DNA of 64,000 nt from Saprolegnia diclina VS20 (GCF_000281045.1 NW_008246081.1:612122-676121), one strand, 5' to 3'; counted from the stretch's first letter, positions 1-12,175 are shown. The notes: generated by a model from the sequence alone, not told the origin. A program made the numbers and translations.

Positions 1-703
1 CCCCCGCTATCGACGTGGAAGCCTCGCGTCGTCTCTATCTGACCAAACAGTAGAGCGGCGCTTCGATTTCGAGTCGCAAATGTGCTCGTAGAGTGGAGGC
101 CGCGCCAAAACCCCCCGTTGGCATCCGCGCGCAGTCCCCGCGCCCCAAGTCGAGCCCGTGCATGCGGTCGTCGAGTCACCTCCACATCGTAAGCAGCGTC
201 CGTTTTGTCGGCTCTCATGTCTCGTAGCTCATTCCCGCGCTCGAAGCCTACATGTCGAGCCATCGACTGCATGTGCTCGGGCTCTTTGGCACGGAGAATG
301 CCAGCGGCGATGGCGCAGTGAGCGCCTACAACCTACGCCAAGTGCTCTTTGGCTTGGGCCTTGGATGGTCCCAGACCGACGTTGGATCATATTTTCAGTA
401 TGGCTCCTGACATCATCGGTGTAGATCACGGTGCTCATTCGCGCCTTGGATCCAGCAGAAGAAGGGCGCATCCACCCGTCCACCATGGAAGCGCTCTTGC
501 GCCGCTTCCGTCGACCTGTCCCCGACGCGACGCCGCCCAGCTCCCATCGTCAGCGGTGCGTTAGGATGACGGAATCACGCGCTCAAGTCCATGGAATAGG
601 AGCGTTGCGTCCGCGTCCTTGTCTGGTCGGCGCTTCTTACTGCCCACGCCGCCGCCGCGCCTGCCGTCATCGTCCTAACTCTACATGGTTTGCGCACAAA
701 TAG
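1..703 (+). CDS. EF-hand-like protein, C-terminal part, cut by the window edge
   Basis: Only the 3' end of this gene is present. Removing short introns at about 50-91, 189-228 and 381-424 gives one frame that runs from a proline-rich stretch into a helix-rich end. The end reads like paired EF-hand helices: AYNLRQVLFGLGLGWS, then VLIRALDPAEEGRIHPSTM, where DPAEEGRI sits at the loop position with only some calcium ligands, then EALLRRF. The frame ends at TAG 701-703; the last 50 or so residues after RRFRRP are low-complexity and may be read-through past an unrecognised intron. The 3' end faces the kinase gene with about 40 bp between them. Calcium binding is inferred; a non-binding EF-hand or another helix-loop-helix protein is possible. 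Confidence 0.5.
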
Positions 704-743
704 TCTAAATACAAAGTCGACGTGTCATATTTTGTGGGATGCG

Positions 744-3584
744 TTAGCCGGACGCGGTGGCTTGGCTCGCTTGCAGAAAGTTGGTCAGGACAGAGACGAT
801 GGTCGCGGCGTCCGGGCGACACGACGCTTCCTTGTCCCAGCAGCTCGTGATGAGGTCCTTGAGCGGCTACCGATTTGTGTGTGGAAAGCGTCGACACCAT
901 ACGAGTTTGTACCGTCGGGATGTTGGCGGAGATGGTCGGGCGCTTGTTTTCTTGGATGACGGCCATCGCGACAAGCGCCGCTGGCGTGTCAGCGAACGGG
1001 ACCGACGCCTCGCAGATCTCCCACATGACGATGCCAAAACTGTAAATGTCGGCGCTCACAGAGTACGTCTGCGACACAATCACCTCGCTACAGCGCGCAT
1101 GAGAGCGAGACGAGTCTCTGCATCGTACGGAGCCATCCATTGGTACGTGCCGCAGCACCGCGTCATAAACTCGTTCTCGAGCGCGACCTTGGCAATGCCA
1201 AAGTCTAGAGTCCATCGCATCCCAGACCAAGGACGCGCAACAGCACGTACCCGCGAGCTTGACACGCCCTTCGTCCGTGATGAGAAGGTTCCTACCATCA
1301 AACAAGATCGAAACCGTGCCTCCAACAGCGTATCGTACAGCGACTTGAGGTCGCGGTGCACAATGTTGAACGAATGCAGAAACTGAAGGCCGCGCGCCAC
1401 GTCCATCTACACGATCCTTGTGCGATGCGATAGCGATGTGCCGTACGATCATTTGCAGCCGCTTCTGCCACGTGTTGGGGAACGGCGGAATTTTCTTGGT
1501 CGGGTCTTGGGACCCGTTGATTTGCTCGCTAGTAGCCGCCATGAGACACATGTGCGAAGTACGAGCGCGACGCACAAGAGCGAGAAAGGAAGGTACTCGA
1601 ACACGATACTACGCGGTGTCGTGCACACAGCGAGCAAGAGGACAATGCATGGGTGGCATCCGAGGTGCGTCATCATGGTCACTTCGTGCTTGAACTCCTT
1701 ATTGACTTGTTCTGCATTGAGCGACGAAAACCTACTCGATGTGATTTCTATCAACGTATCAAGATACACCCGCTCACTTTTTGATGGCCACTTCGGTGCC
1801 CCGCCAGATCGCCTTGTATACCTTGCAGCTACCATGCGTGTGTCTCGCACACAGTCGTCGCAATCATTGCAGCGGAGTCGTACCTGGAGCCGACACCAAT
1901 GCACTTCTCCAGTTTGACATCCTACGTTCTTTGTAAGCTGTCGATTCTCTTGCTACGGAGGTACCTCGATTTTGATTTCGCGCAATGTCGCCTCGTCGGA
2001 CTTGGGGGCTGGCGCCTTGGCGGCCGACGCACTTTCCGACTTGGCGACGGCTGCCTCGTCGCTCTTGCCTACGCCCACAGAATGCTTGGCGACAGGACCA
2101 CCGTTGCCAGTACTACTGTCCACTTGGAGCACGAGCGTGTCAGGAAAGTGAGAGAGCGCTGCGCGCAGCTCCTACACGATTGCTGCAGCCAAGCTACGTG
2201 TGGAGGCAGGTACCTCGTCCGACGAGAGCAAGCACTTGTCGCCGTCGCTACGACGACTCAGATATGAGAGGCTTTGAAGTCGTTCCACCTGTCGTGGTAC
2301 AGCAGCGTCAATGTCGTCGACAATGGGATCTGGAAGAGGCGGTGGATCGACTCTTGCAGCTGCGCAAAGCTCAGACTCCGGTCGAAGGCGAATCGGCGCG
2401 CTTCGCCATTCCACTTGCACTTGATGTAGCACTCGTTGCTGCGATAGCCGTTCTCAAACGACGGGGTCCGCGGCGACAGCGTGCTCCCGCGCGGACTCAG
2501 CCGCCCCGGTGCCGCATATGGCGTCGATGGCAGGTCGAGCAGATCCTGCGTCGGCACGGCGCGTGCGTCGGGCAGCGGCGCGGGCAAGCTCGACGGCGGC
2601 GGACTGTGTCGCTTCTGCGACGTGTGTGGTGATTGCGTCGGGCGCTCGGCGGTGCCGAACGGGTTGGTCTTCTTTTGCTCCGGGGGCGCATACAAGTCTG
2701 GAAAGAGGAGCAGATCCGCGTTGGCAGGCGCTGCCTCCTTGGACGCATGCTCTAGCCACGGCGGTCAAACGCGGCGGCAACGCGGTCGCCACTACCTTTG
2801 TGCACCTCGGTCGGCGACGTTCGTGTCGAGTGCTCTGGCCCCATGTGCAGCGGAAAGACCTTTTGCTGCTCGGCGATAAAGCTCGTCGTATGAATCTTAT
2901 CGGGCGCCTCGAGTGCTTTGCAGAGGTCTTCAGCAAAGTGGACGAGCGAGTAGTCGGCGGGCCACCCGTTCTGGAGCCATGGCAGCACAACGTTGGCGCC
3001 TTGCTTGAGCTCCACCGGTACGTTCTACATGCACGCGTTGAGATCACTTTGTAAGAAAGCTCATACTTCGCCGCCCGTGACGCACGAGATGTCGGGCGAC
3101 TGGGCAGGATACGCCTTTGGTATCCGCACCGCGATGCTAAACTTGCCGCGGTCCATCGACATGGACGAGAGCGACATGTTGGCAATCGACGACGTCATGG
3201 CCGAGATAGGCCAGCCCTACAATGCGATAGCGGCGTCGTCCTGTCCTGCCACGTCATGTATCTAACGCACCTCTTGGTATTCCTTTGTGAGCACTTGGAG
3301 CTGCAAGCACACAGCGTAGTCCGACTCTGGCATCGCCTTGGCAAAGTCGACCCTAATGTGCCATGCGCCATGAGTGCGATCGCGGCCATCGGCGCTTGCG
3401 TACTTGTTGATACGTGGCACGAGCTTCTGCTGCTTGCGGCTCTGGGCAAAGTGCAAGAAGTCATTGATGTCCTGCTGCAGCGCCTAAAGCTCGAGGATGA
3501 GCCTTCGCCGGCGACCGCGCCTACCAGCGGCAGGTCGTCCAGCCCCTGCGTCTTGCCCACGATGGACCCCGACGGCTTCCACAT
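744..3584 (-). CDS. TKL protein kinase with UEV-like and PB1 domains
   Basis: A multi-exon gene; introns such as 1205-1250 and 1292-1338 restore one frame. Domains in order: (1) an E2/UEV-like fold with an N-terminal helix, KAYPAQSPDISC (YPxxxP strand pair), then VVLPWLQNGWP and a closing helix; (2) a linker with NPF and LLDL, known endocytic adaptor-binding motifs; (3) a PB1 domain, CYIKCKWNGEARRF, completed across two introns as YHDSDGDKCLLSSDEEL; (4) an Ala/Lys linker; (5) a kinase with VAIKK, HRDLKSLN, DFG, and GTYQWMAPE, which is the TKL-type activation segment. The protein ends TNFLQASQATASG. All catalytic motifs are present, so it should be an active Ser/Thr or dual-specificity kinase. 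The chosen start (MWKPSG) avoids overlap with the divergent neighbour; an in-frame ATG at 3755 would overlap it. PB1 and kinase calls are firm; the UEV-like call is weaker. Confidence 0.8.
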
Positions 3585-3684
3585 CGACGCCGACTGCTTC
3601 GAAACTACCGCTGCCACAAGATCCGGAAACCGTTTCGTATCCGGAACACCGTGCCCAGCGTAACCGGAAGATCTCGAGTTGCCG

Positions 3685-6600
3685 ATGCCCCCGAAGAAGC
3701 CGGCGCCCGCCGGCGCCGCCAAGGGCCGCGACGACGACGGTGGCTGCCCCGTCATGACGGCCAGCGAGCGCGAGGTAGATGAGCTGCATGAAGACGGAGG
3801 CTCATGCAGGAAGCAGCGACTGCCCCCACGGAACGTCCCCGAGAACGTACCTGCGCTGGCAACCCTCCATGACGTGCCCAAGGTCGGCTTCCTCGAGTGG
3901 ACCGAGAACCTCGGTACGTCGACCTTCATGCGCTACATGCATGAGGATGATCATCTCCTGTAGAGATGGAGAACTGGTACTCGCCGGCCAACCTCTATGA
4001 AGACCCGATGGGGCTGCCCCCGTTGCCTCCGCATATTGATGCAAGTCTCCCTCTCGATGGTTTCCATGACCTCGTGCATGAATAGACGTCGTCGTTGGTC
4101 TGGAAGCGGCCGTCGCAGTACTTGCCTCCATTACCCGAGCCGCCCAAGCAGGTGGCCAAGGCCGTCGCCGTGGATCCAAAATCCAGCGGCAAAAAATCGG
4201 CGCAGGCCAAAAAGGTCGACGACAAGGTGCTCGACGATGCCAAAGTCCAACGCTACTGCTACGTACGTATATATGTTGCATGCGTCTCTGAGAGCGCCGG
4301 TAGGTGCTGTACGACCCGCTTCTGGACCCGGTGCTGGCCAAGCCCGGGGATGCGTCGGGCACAACGACGCCAGCCGGCTTTCGCGCCGAGCGCGAGTGGA
4401 AGTACGACTTTCAGCGGCTTTGGAGTGCGGAGCAAGCCCATGACATTAGCCGGTACGCAGCGCAATGCACAAACGTGCCATGTATGCAGGTCCTACGTCT
4501 AGTTGGGAAGCCGAAGAAGCGCGTATTCTAGCCGACAATGAGTTGCGCGAGCGCCTCTCGATGGAGTACGAAGAGAACTGGCAAATCAAGTACCTCAAGG
4601 TGCTCGCGGTGCAAAAGCAAGCCGCCGACGCCGACTTGAACGACGATGACATCATGGACGACGGTGACGACGGCGATGCTGCCGTGTTTGAAGCTTCGGC
4701 CTCCCCAACACCCATGTCGATCATCGATCTCTTTGGTTGGGCTTCTTGAACCAACTCCATCCATGTGATCAAAATGTTTGCATAGGGCCCCCTCCCATGA
4801 TGGACATTGAGCCCAACCGCGCTGTGCGACCCACCGTGCCCGAAGGCGAGTACGTCGACCCACCGCTCGCCTCGTGCTGCCGTGTCATCAACAACCTCGT
4901 GGACCGTCTCGTGACTAACCAGCCCTACTACTGGGAACACATTTACCCGCAGTCGATCGTTGGCGGGAAAAAGGTGCCCGTGGCCAATCCCGGTGGCAAG
5001 TACCTCGTCAAGCTCTACGTCCTTGGCAAGTGGCGCCGTGTTGAAGTCGACGACCGACTTCCGCTCGATAAAAACGGCAAGGTCATAGTTCTTAGCAGCA
5101 CGCTTCCGACCGAGATTTGGCCCTCTCTCCTCGCCAAGGCTATCTACAAGGTCTTTGCGTGGCTTGGTTCTCTCCCCAACATGAACAGCCCGTCCACGAC
5201 AACATTGTCCATTGGCTTTATTCTCAACGCGCTCACAACGTGGAAATCGCGTCCGTACGTGACGCTCTCAGACGCCAAGGCCCAAGACGAGCTTGTCAAA
5301 GTACAGGCTTTTCGCCGTCCCATGCTATGTTGTTGGCTGTACAAACTGGCATCGTAGGTGACACCGCTGCTCGATGCTGCCTTGAACGTCGAGGTGCAGC
5401 CCTCGCTGAGTCTTTCGGTGCGCTAGGATTCCATAGGCGCGTGATTTTACTGAGTTCTACGCTAGAACGTGGTGCTGGTCTGCCCGCTGGCATCGGTCAT
5501 GACGCGCAGCTTCAACGCCGTGTGTGGCGAAGCATTCGTTTTGGCGAGCATAAGATCCATCCACCCGTCGTACTCGGTGTACATTTACTCATCACGGCTT
5601 GACGCAGCACCGGACGAGACACTTGGGTTCACACCCGAGACGCTCGAGTATCACAAAATGACGTCCATGATTCTCCATACGATCCCGACGCATACACTGC
5701 AACTCGTTCAAGAATGGTGCTCATCTCTCGGTCCTTGACAAGCGAAGGGCTGACTTGTCATGCTGCACTAGGCGACAGGTCGTATCGCCCACCGACGTGA
5801 CCGTGTTCACGTGGGCGCCGTTTCCGCACGACTTGCCGCACTTTCTAATTGTCAACGTGCCAAGCGATGTGGTCGCAACGACGCTCTACGTGACGTTGCA
5901 GACGGCGCCAGTGGCCGACTCGTCGGTGACAGATCGGGGTCTATTGCTGCTTGAAGACCCGCAGCTGAGCTTGGCCAAGCGCAACGACAGCACCAATGTT
6001 GCCCCGTTCTTCAAGCCATTTGTATCGTTGCCGTTCGAGGTCCACGGACCGGGCACGCATGTCTTTCGCTTGTACCCGCAAACCCTTGGCGCGGGGTACA
6101 GCCTCGAGATTGAAAGTGACGTTGTCGTCGCCCTCCAAAGCATGCCCGAGTGTGTCACGACGACCTGCGGCATGCACACGGAGGTCTTTGAGGGTGAGTA
6201 CATTGCGATGCCCGCCGACGCGTGGCACATTGTGCACAAGTCGACCATTGCGATCGCGCCCAGCACGTCGGCCAAGCGCCGGCTCATTGTCCATGTGCAT
6301 CTCATGGACGAAGCGGCGGGCGCGTTGTTTCACTTGCACATTGTCAACAACACGACACGGGAAGTGACACGCTACCACTTGCTCGAGGCGCACATCGACC
6401 TTGGCGACGACTCGACGCACGCGTTTACGGTTTTGCTCGAGTGCGTCGCGCAACGCGCCGTGCCACCGGCCAAGTATACGATCTTGATTGCGTCCGATGG
6501 ACCGATATCCAGTGGACCGCTTGTGAACGCACCCCTCGCGCTCTCCATGTTTGCCGGTGTCTACACGCCCAACAAGTACCACACCCTCTTTCGCGACGTC

Positions 6601-7458
6601 TTTGTGCCGCACGGCGCCGACGACGCAAAAAAGGGAGCCGCGCCGATTGCAGTTGACGCGTGCTTCAAGCTGTCATCGTCTGTCCCGGAGGCTGCGCTCA
6701 AGCTTGAGATCTTTGATGCGGTGTCGGGGGCCTCGCTGGCAAAGGCCAGCGACTACGACTGCGTGCAGATAATGCAGCTACCGCCGCACGCCGATGGGTA
6801 CATTGTCGAAGGCAGCTTTGATACGACAAAGTGGCTCGTTCCAGCTGAGCTCCAATCCGTCAAGCCCTTTGCGGACCTTGGCAGGCCGCCAGAGCCAACG
6901 ACTGTGGAGGCGGCGCGCTGGTCCCTCGAAGTATTTGCATCGGGCCCGGCGTCGCTCACACCCGACTGCACGACGCTCAATAAACACGCAGCGATTCGGT
7001 TTGGGTGGGAGCAGGCCGAACGCGGGCGCGAGGTCCGTGGGATTATCAGCCGTCTCTTGTATCTCGGCAAACACGACGAGGCGATCGAAAAGATGAACGA
7101 GGCCGAGTACACGCCCGAGCAGCAAAAGCAAATGCTCGGGCGGTACGAAACCACGAGCACGAGCTCGGTCGAAGTCGTTCCTTCGTCTGGCCACGATCGG
7201 CTCTTGACGCGCGACGAGTGGATGGCTGAGGCCGAGGCGCGCCAGGTCGAAATCGAGTCGCTTCGCGCCCAAGTCGAAATGGGCAACAAGGCCCGCGCCG
7301 ACGCCAGCGTGCAGCGCAAGGCCGAGATCGATGCGATGAAGAAGGACATTATGGACCTACGCCAAGCATGGCTCGTCGAACGGGAACGGCTTTGGAACCA
7401 GCGCGAAGCGCTGCGCAAGGAACAACCGAACCCGACACCCGTGGCCAACTTTCCATAG
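3685..7458 (+). CDS. ADGB: Androglobin-like protein without a globin domain
   Basis: Introns at about 4041-4085 (GC-AG type, gcaagt...tag) and several GT-AG ones join an N-terminal FLEWTENLE...SLVWKRPSQY region, an acidic linker, and a calpain-like segment: WEHIYPQS, GKYLVKLYVLGKWRRV, VDDRLPLD, TEIWPSLLAKAIYKVF. These match androglobin block by block. The large last exon (from about 5755) is a run of beta-sandwich-like sequence with LHIVNNTTRE and GVYTPNKYHTLFRD, matching androglobin's C-terminal region, then a coiled-coil tail. The permuted globin and IQ motif of animal androglobins are not seen. No calpain GDCWFL cysteine motif is visible, so protease activity is unlikely. Known androglobins are linked to cilia and sperm, so a role in zoospore flagella is an inference. 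Junctions between 5.3 and 5.8 kb are uncertain. Confidence 0.8.
4041..4085 (+). other. GC-AG intron in the androglobin-like gene
   Basis: The 5' border reads gcaagt, the usual form of rare GC-AG introns, and the 3' border is aatag. Removing these 45 nt joins PPHID to TSSLVWKRP in frame, matching the proline-then-WKRP order of androglobins. No GT in the area gives the same open frame. Confidence 0.55.
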
Positions 7459-7498
7459 TCGTCGATGACAACAAGACAGTGTACACTATAGGCAACAG

Positions 7499-8514
7499 TT
7501 ATTCGTTCAAGAGGTCTTGCATCTTTTGCAGCAGCTCTTTGGAGTCGCCGTGGAGATCGCACTCGCATTCTTGGAGAAGCGCTAATGCGGGGTCCATGAC
7601 ACAGAGCATTTGAACGCTGGTGTACCGCGGAGGGGTCTCTTGCACTTGTCGATAAACCCCGCGTCTTGCGGCTCGAGCGTCCAGTCCAGTGGTCCCCAGC
7701 TCGCCGCTGCGAGCTCCTTATCGAGGTTGTTGACTTCGGGGGCGTCCACGGCCGACACGTTCGCTCGGCCAACCTACGCTTGATGAAAACCGCGCAGCGT
7801 ATTGTGCGAGGTACATGGCGGAGGGCGAGGGCTTCCCCATCGAGGAATTCGAGCTTTGGGAAAGCGTGCTGGAGGGTCGCATGGTAGCTTTCGTCGTTGT
7901 CTGCGACGTTGTTGCAAGCTCGAATTGTAGTCGTACCGCTCACGCTGCTTTTGGCAGCTGCACGCGATCGCACAAAGAGACGGCGCAGTTGTGGCACTTT
8001 GCTCTGGAGGGACACCCAGTCCACACCATTGGTGAGCGGGTTTCCCTAACAAAAATCTGTTATCAAAACACTGTCTGCAAGATGCTGTGGCAACGTCAAG
8101 ACGTAGCTCCTCGAGTGCGGGCAGTAGCGGAAAAGGGTCTACGCTCTGTCATGAGGCAACAGAGACCAAGCTACGAACCGATCGATGCGAGTGCGTTCTG
8201 GGAGAGGTCGAGGCTGCGGAGAGTAGAGAGCGAAGGAAGCCCCCGCAGACTCGATAACTACGACCTTGTGGGAGACCCGTAGATGAGACATCGTCATCTA
8301 CCTGATTGTGCGACAGGTTGAGTTCGATTAGCGCCGAGCAGCCTGCGAGGTTACCTATCTTGTTCAAGCCGGCTTTCGCGAGGTTGAGGCGCTGCACACA
8401 CGCAACGTCAAAGTGGTTGCTCCGGCGCTTGATCAAGTCTTCCGTGATCTCCATGAGCGTTTCAGTCGACAAGTACAAATGCTTTCGACAAACCCATACC
8501 GTTGGAACAACCAT
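7499..8514 (-). CDS. LRRC61-like leucine-rich repeat protein
   Basis: Begins with ITEDLIKRRSNHFDV, the lead-in seen in LRRC61-type proteins, followed by four or more SDS22-like leucine-rich repeats (VQRLNLAKAGLNKI, LIELNLSHNQ, LRSLDLSQNALASI, LEELRLDGNPL) and the LRR cap NDESYHATLQHAFPKLEFLDGEAL. Repeats are joined over short introns ending in TAG. The tail PALALLQECECD...KMQDLLNE ends at the TAA at 7499-7501; the exact junction leading into this tail could not be fixed by eye. The start may be the ATG at 8514 or the one at 8454 just before EITEDL. SDS22-type LRR proteins of this kind are often ciliary, but no function is shown here. Convergent with the androglobin-like gene, 40 bp apart. Confidence 0.7.
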
Positions 8515-8667
8515 TTTCCCACAGCTCCTTGCATCAACCTCCAAGTGTTTGCTCTCTACGACACAAGTCCCTGCTTGGTGTCTGTACCGGTTCTAGCAGG
8601 GTTGACACGAGGATCACAAACTTGAAGGCAACTTAACATACTCTCACGTATATGAAGACGATGCGTC

Positions 8668-11600
8668 TTACGAGCACGTCGGGTTCTCACACCCGAGCAC
8701 AATGTTGATGTTGCCGTGCTGACTGCGAATGTAAATGTCCCCTCGGTAGTTGCAGCTCGTGCCACAGTTGATGAATCCGTTGGCTTCCTTTGGGTCTTGC
8801 GCCTACCACGCGTTGACTCTGACGCTGCTGTATGAATCGACGTGTCGTACCGGCAGCTCGGTGAGCGTATCGTAGGAAAAATTGCTTTTCTGCACCGTGA
8901 TCGAGCCATATTCAGACCGCGCATAGTAAAAGCCAACAAACGACGTGCTCTGGTGTGATAACAAAGTGGACAACTTGTCATCACAATGCACCAGTCGCAC
9001 CTGTAGATGGAGGTAAATGTCGCCCGAGTTGGACTCGATATGCACGTAGCCATCGACAGCAGTGTTGTGCATTCGCACGGCGCCACCGATCGTGACGACA
9101 TCGATACGACCAGGAAAGATCCCATTGTCCTAGAATGCGGTCAGTGCCTGGCACGAAAATTGCAAGCGCTGACCGTCGCCGTCAACGCTTCAGTTTGAAT
9201 GCCCCCCGAGGTGGACTGGAGCTCGATGCGATCGGTCGTGACGTCGCTTAGGAGAAGCGAGCCCGATTGCGTCGAGAGCGTCATCATGCTATATCCGCGC
9301 GTCACTTGCCTACGCGCACGTGTGACGCTACACCGATGAGGATGCTGCGGTGTACGAGGTGACTTGAGCGACAACGATGGGACTGGCGTCCGTCGAGATC
9401 ACGAGCGGACTGTCAGTCAACGACGAGTTGAGCAGCGAGGCACTGCCGAGCGTGGATGCCAATACGGTGCTTTTCTTCCCTCCATTTGCACCTACAAGAT
9501 ATGCGCCACCGTCAAATACGCTACTTGCGCATGCAGCGTACCCGTCGCGTTGACATAGATCGTGCTGACGTTGAGTTCGCCCGAGTTGGACCGCATCGTC
9601 AGTGCTTGCGCGCCAAGAAAGGCACCAACGACGTAGACGTTGGCTTGGTCCGTTGATACATTGATACCAACGAGCACCGTCGATGAAATGTCCTACAACA
9701 ACCGTTGGACGTTTGTTTGTTTCAGTTGCTGGGAAGTACCTCATTGGGTGAGAGGAGGTTGACATTCACTTCGGCCATCAAGGACGTGAGCTGCAGCAAG
9801 GGTGCGGCAGTCGTATTCGGCAACACGAGCTCGAGCACCGCGAGCTACACACGCGTCCGGTGGACTCGCGCTGACGCATCGGCGTCTACCTGGCACGACG
9901 TGTCGACGCCTAAAAAGTACGAGCTGCTCAAGGGCGACGCCGCAAACGCGCTCGTCGTCTTGACCGACGTCGCCACCGTTTGAAACGTCGCTGTCGCCAA
10001 GTACTTGTCCTACACGCGGCACATAGCCTCCGTCTCCATAGCGCCATAAAAGCACTACGAACGCTGATGGCGTTTTGCTGGCAGGTGACGTGGCCCGCCG
10101 AGGCGTTGCCTTGCGACACGATGAGCGCGCCGGCGCCAAAGGAATGCGAGAGCGTCACGAGGGTCGCGTTCGGGTCCAGTGGCAGCGTGGTCGCGTTCTC
10201 GGCTTTGCTGAGCCGCGCGCACTGGGTCGCAAAGACGACCGTGAGCGTCATGAGCACCGTGATGATGAGAAACGTGAGCATCGCAAACGCGCACGAGACA
10301 CGCATAAAGAGCCGCTGCGACTTTTTCGAGGCCTTGAACAAGCGGTGCCACTAGGGTTTAGGGTTCTCGGCTCAAGCAGCACATGGGAAAGACGGCAACG
10401 TACGTCACGGCGCGCAGCAAACTCGGGGTGGAGACTCGGGTCGAGTTGACAGCGCTTGTCCTGGGCGTGGCGGCGCTTGACAACATGCGTAATGTCGTTG
10501 AGTGTGATGGCCGAGAGCGCTTGCAGCATGAGGAACGCGCCCGAGATGATCGCCATGAAGGCGACACCACGCAAGTTGCGCTACCCGATGCATGAGCTAA
10601 CGCAAGACCTCGACAGGTGTAGTACCTGCACAAACAGTACAAACTGGCCTTGATCGTAGCGCGCTTGGAGCGTCGGCGGCAAGACGACGCGGATCGTGGG
10701 CCAAGTGGCAACGATGCTACTTTCGATGCTGCTCGTGACCGCGAGCGACGCGATCGCACTCGCCAGCAAGAAGATGGCGAGGATGAATGCAAACCAGCTG
10801 AACGTATTGAGGAGCCGTCGGTACTCGAACGCAGAGCCAATGAATGCCATGAGCGCCAGAATCAGCACCAGAATGCCGCAGAGAAACGTAAAGATGCCTA
10901 CACATTCCGTGAGATGCAAGAAGAGACGCTCAACACACCCGTGTAAGGCGAGGTCGCGAGGGTCCGTGACGAGATGATGTACTGACCGCCTGCCACGAGG
11001 ATGAACGAGAACGGAATCATGCCCATTCCAAAGGCCTACGGGTCGAGTACGACTACGATCTTGGGTCTGTCGCAATACCTGCAGAAACGTGACAGCCGAC
11101 CGCTACACCACCGAGAAATGCATGAATACTCGAACATATAATATGAAGTCCACCTTTTCGCCAAGCGCAAAGTGCAGCTTGCGGACCGTGTACGCCGACG
11201 TTATGGCGACGCAGAGAAGGACAACGCCGGTCGCGATCAAGTAGGCGCGTTCGCGGCTCACTTTCTATACAGGCGGTCCGTCTCGTCGACAATGGTTTGT
11301 GCTGGCAGTCGTACATCGGCGAGTGTTTGCTGAAACAACACGCTTCGCGCGTAGAGCGTGTCCGTGTAGCCTGCGAGCTCGGGCGCGACGAACGGAAGGT
11401 ATAGAATGGCCATCCCACCCGTGCAAATGACGCCGTAGCAGGTACCGATCGTAAGGAGCATGGCGAGGACGAGCGCCGGTGTCGTCTTGACCATGCCCTA
11501 CGTATTGCCATCGGCCTCGTGTATATCTATATGGTGGCTTGTACCAAGGCAGCGCCAAGCACGGAGAGCACGCAGAGCGCCCCCGAGAGGGCAAAGAGTG

Positions 11601-11769
11601 TCGAGAAGACCTCGGAGCGCTGGGCAAAGACAAAGCTCATGGGCGCACCCGCGAGCGAGAGCGTAAAGTTGAGGATGCACGCGCGCTGGACGCCGGGCGT
11701 CGCCGTCGAGATGCGCGGCAGCGTCGTCTGGCGCATGAGCATGCGCACGTTCGTCGGCAGCTTCCCCAT
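8668..11769 (-). CDS. Multi-pass membrane protein with beta-repeat (DUF4097-like) ectodomain
   Basis: About seven hydrophobic helices come first (for example FSTLFALSGALCVLSVLG, VLAMLLTIGTCYGVI, GVFTFLCGILVLILALMAFIG, WFAFILAIFLLASAIASLA). Spacing of the middle pair is tetraspanin-like. An in-frame intron then joins EFAARRD to WHRLFKASKK and one more helix, AFAMLTFLIITVLMTL. The C-terminal half is a repeating strand pattern, SNSGELNVS, TQSGSLLLSDV, SNSGDIYLHLQ, HGNINIVLG, typical of DUF4097/right-handed beta-repeat adhesin-like domains, with NxT/S sites and a CENPTCS end. It is probably a surface protein with the repeat domain outside or in a vesicle lumen. The start ATG at 11769 gives MGKLPTNV. 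It could be two genes, but the joining intron keeps frame and has good borders. Confidence 0.6.
10352..10365 (+). repeat. Short interstitial telomere-like repeat
   Basis: Two units of the TTTAGGG type telomere repeat (tagggtttagggtt) lie at the 3' end of an intron of the membrane-protein gene, where on the minus strand they supply the CCCTAG splice border. Too short to show a past telomere. Confidence 0.4.
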
Positions 11770-12175
11770 GCCAATCCCAATCTGCCACTTTGCACTTGGG
11801 AAGGTGCGAAACCGATCCGGGCCCCGGGGCACACCCCGCTTCTCCCCCGAAACGTTGGACAGGATGGGACAGGACCACGATGCTCGCGATCTCGCCGCAC
11901 CTGTAGTCCGCTTGTACTCTAGTAGCAGCTAACGGTCCCAACTCTCTTCTGCACTCCAGTACTTATTCCTAATAGCAGAGGTGCCTTAAACCTTGTACCG
12001 GTACCTTCAACCCTGCCCGTAGTGCAGCACGCAGCTCATGATTTGTGTGGCAGCAATAGCTACATGCCCAATTGATTCTCGGAACCCACGGTCACGGGAC
12101 GGTGTGTCCAACGGTGGATTTGCATGCCCCGGGGCATGTTTGGTGGCCGCCTGTGGGGATAACCGTCCTCGCAGG
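11770..12175. other. Divergent intergenic region
   Basis: About 400 bp between two head-to-head membrane-protein genes. Contains ATTGG/CCAAT (near 12070) and short pyrimidine runs. No other feature is recognised. Confidence 0.4.

Noticed and set aside
744-1920. The kinase region looked like a broken gene, with motifs split over three frames
   Set aside because: All breaks coincide with 42-55 nt stretches having GT and TAG borders; removing them gives HRDLK-SLN, DFG and APE in one frame, so they are introns.
10352-10365. Ancient telomere fusion or chromosome end
   Set aside because: Only two TTTAGGG units, located inside an intron; too short to distinguish from chance.
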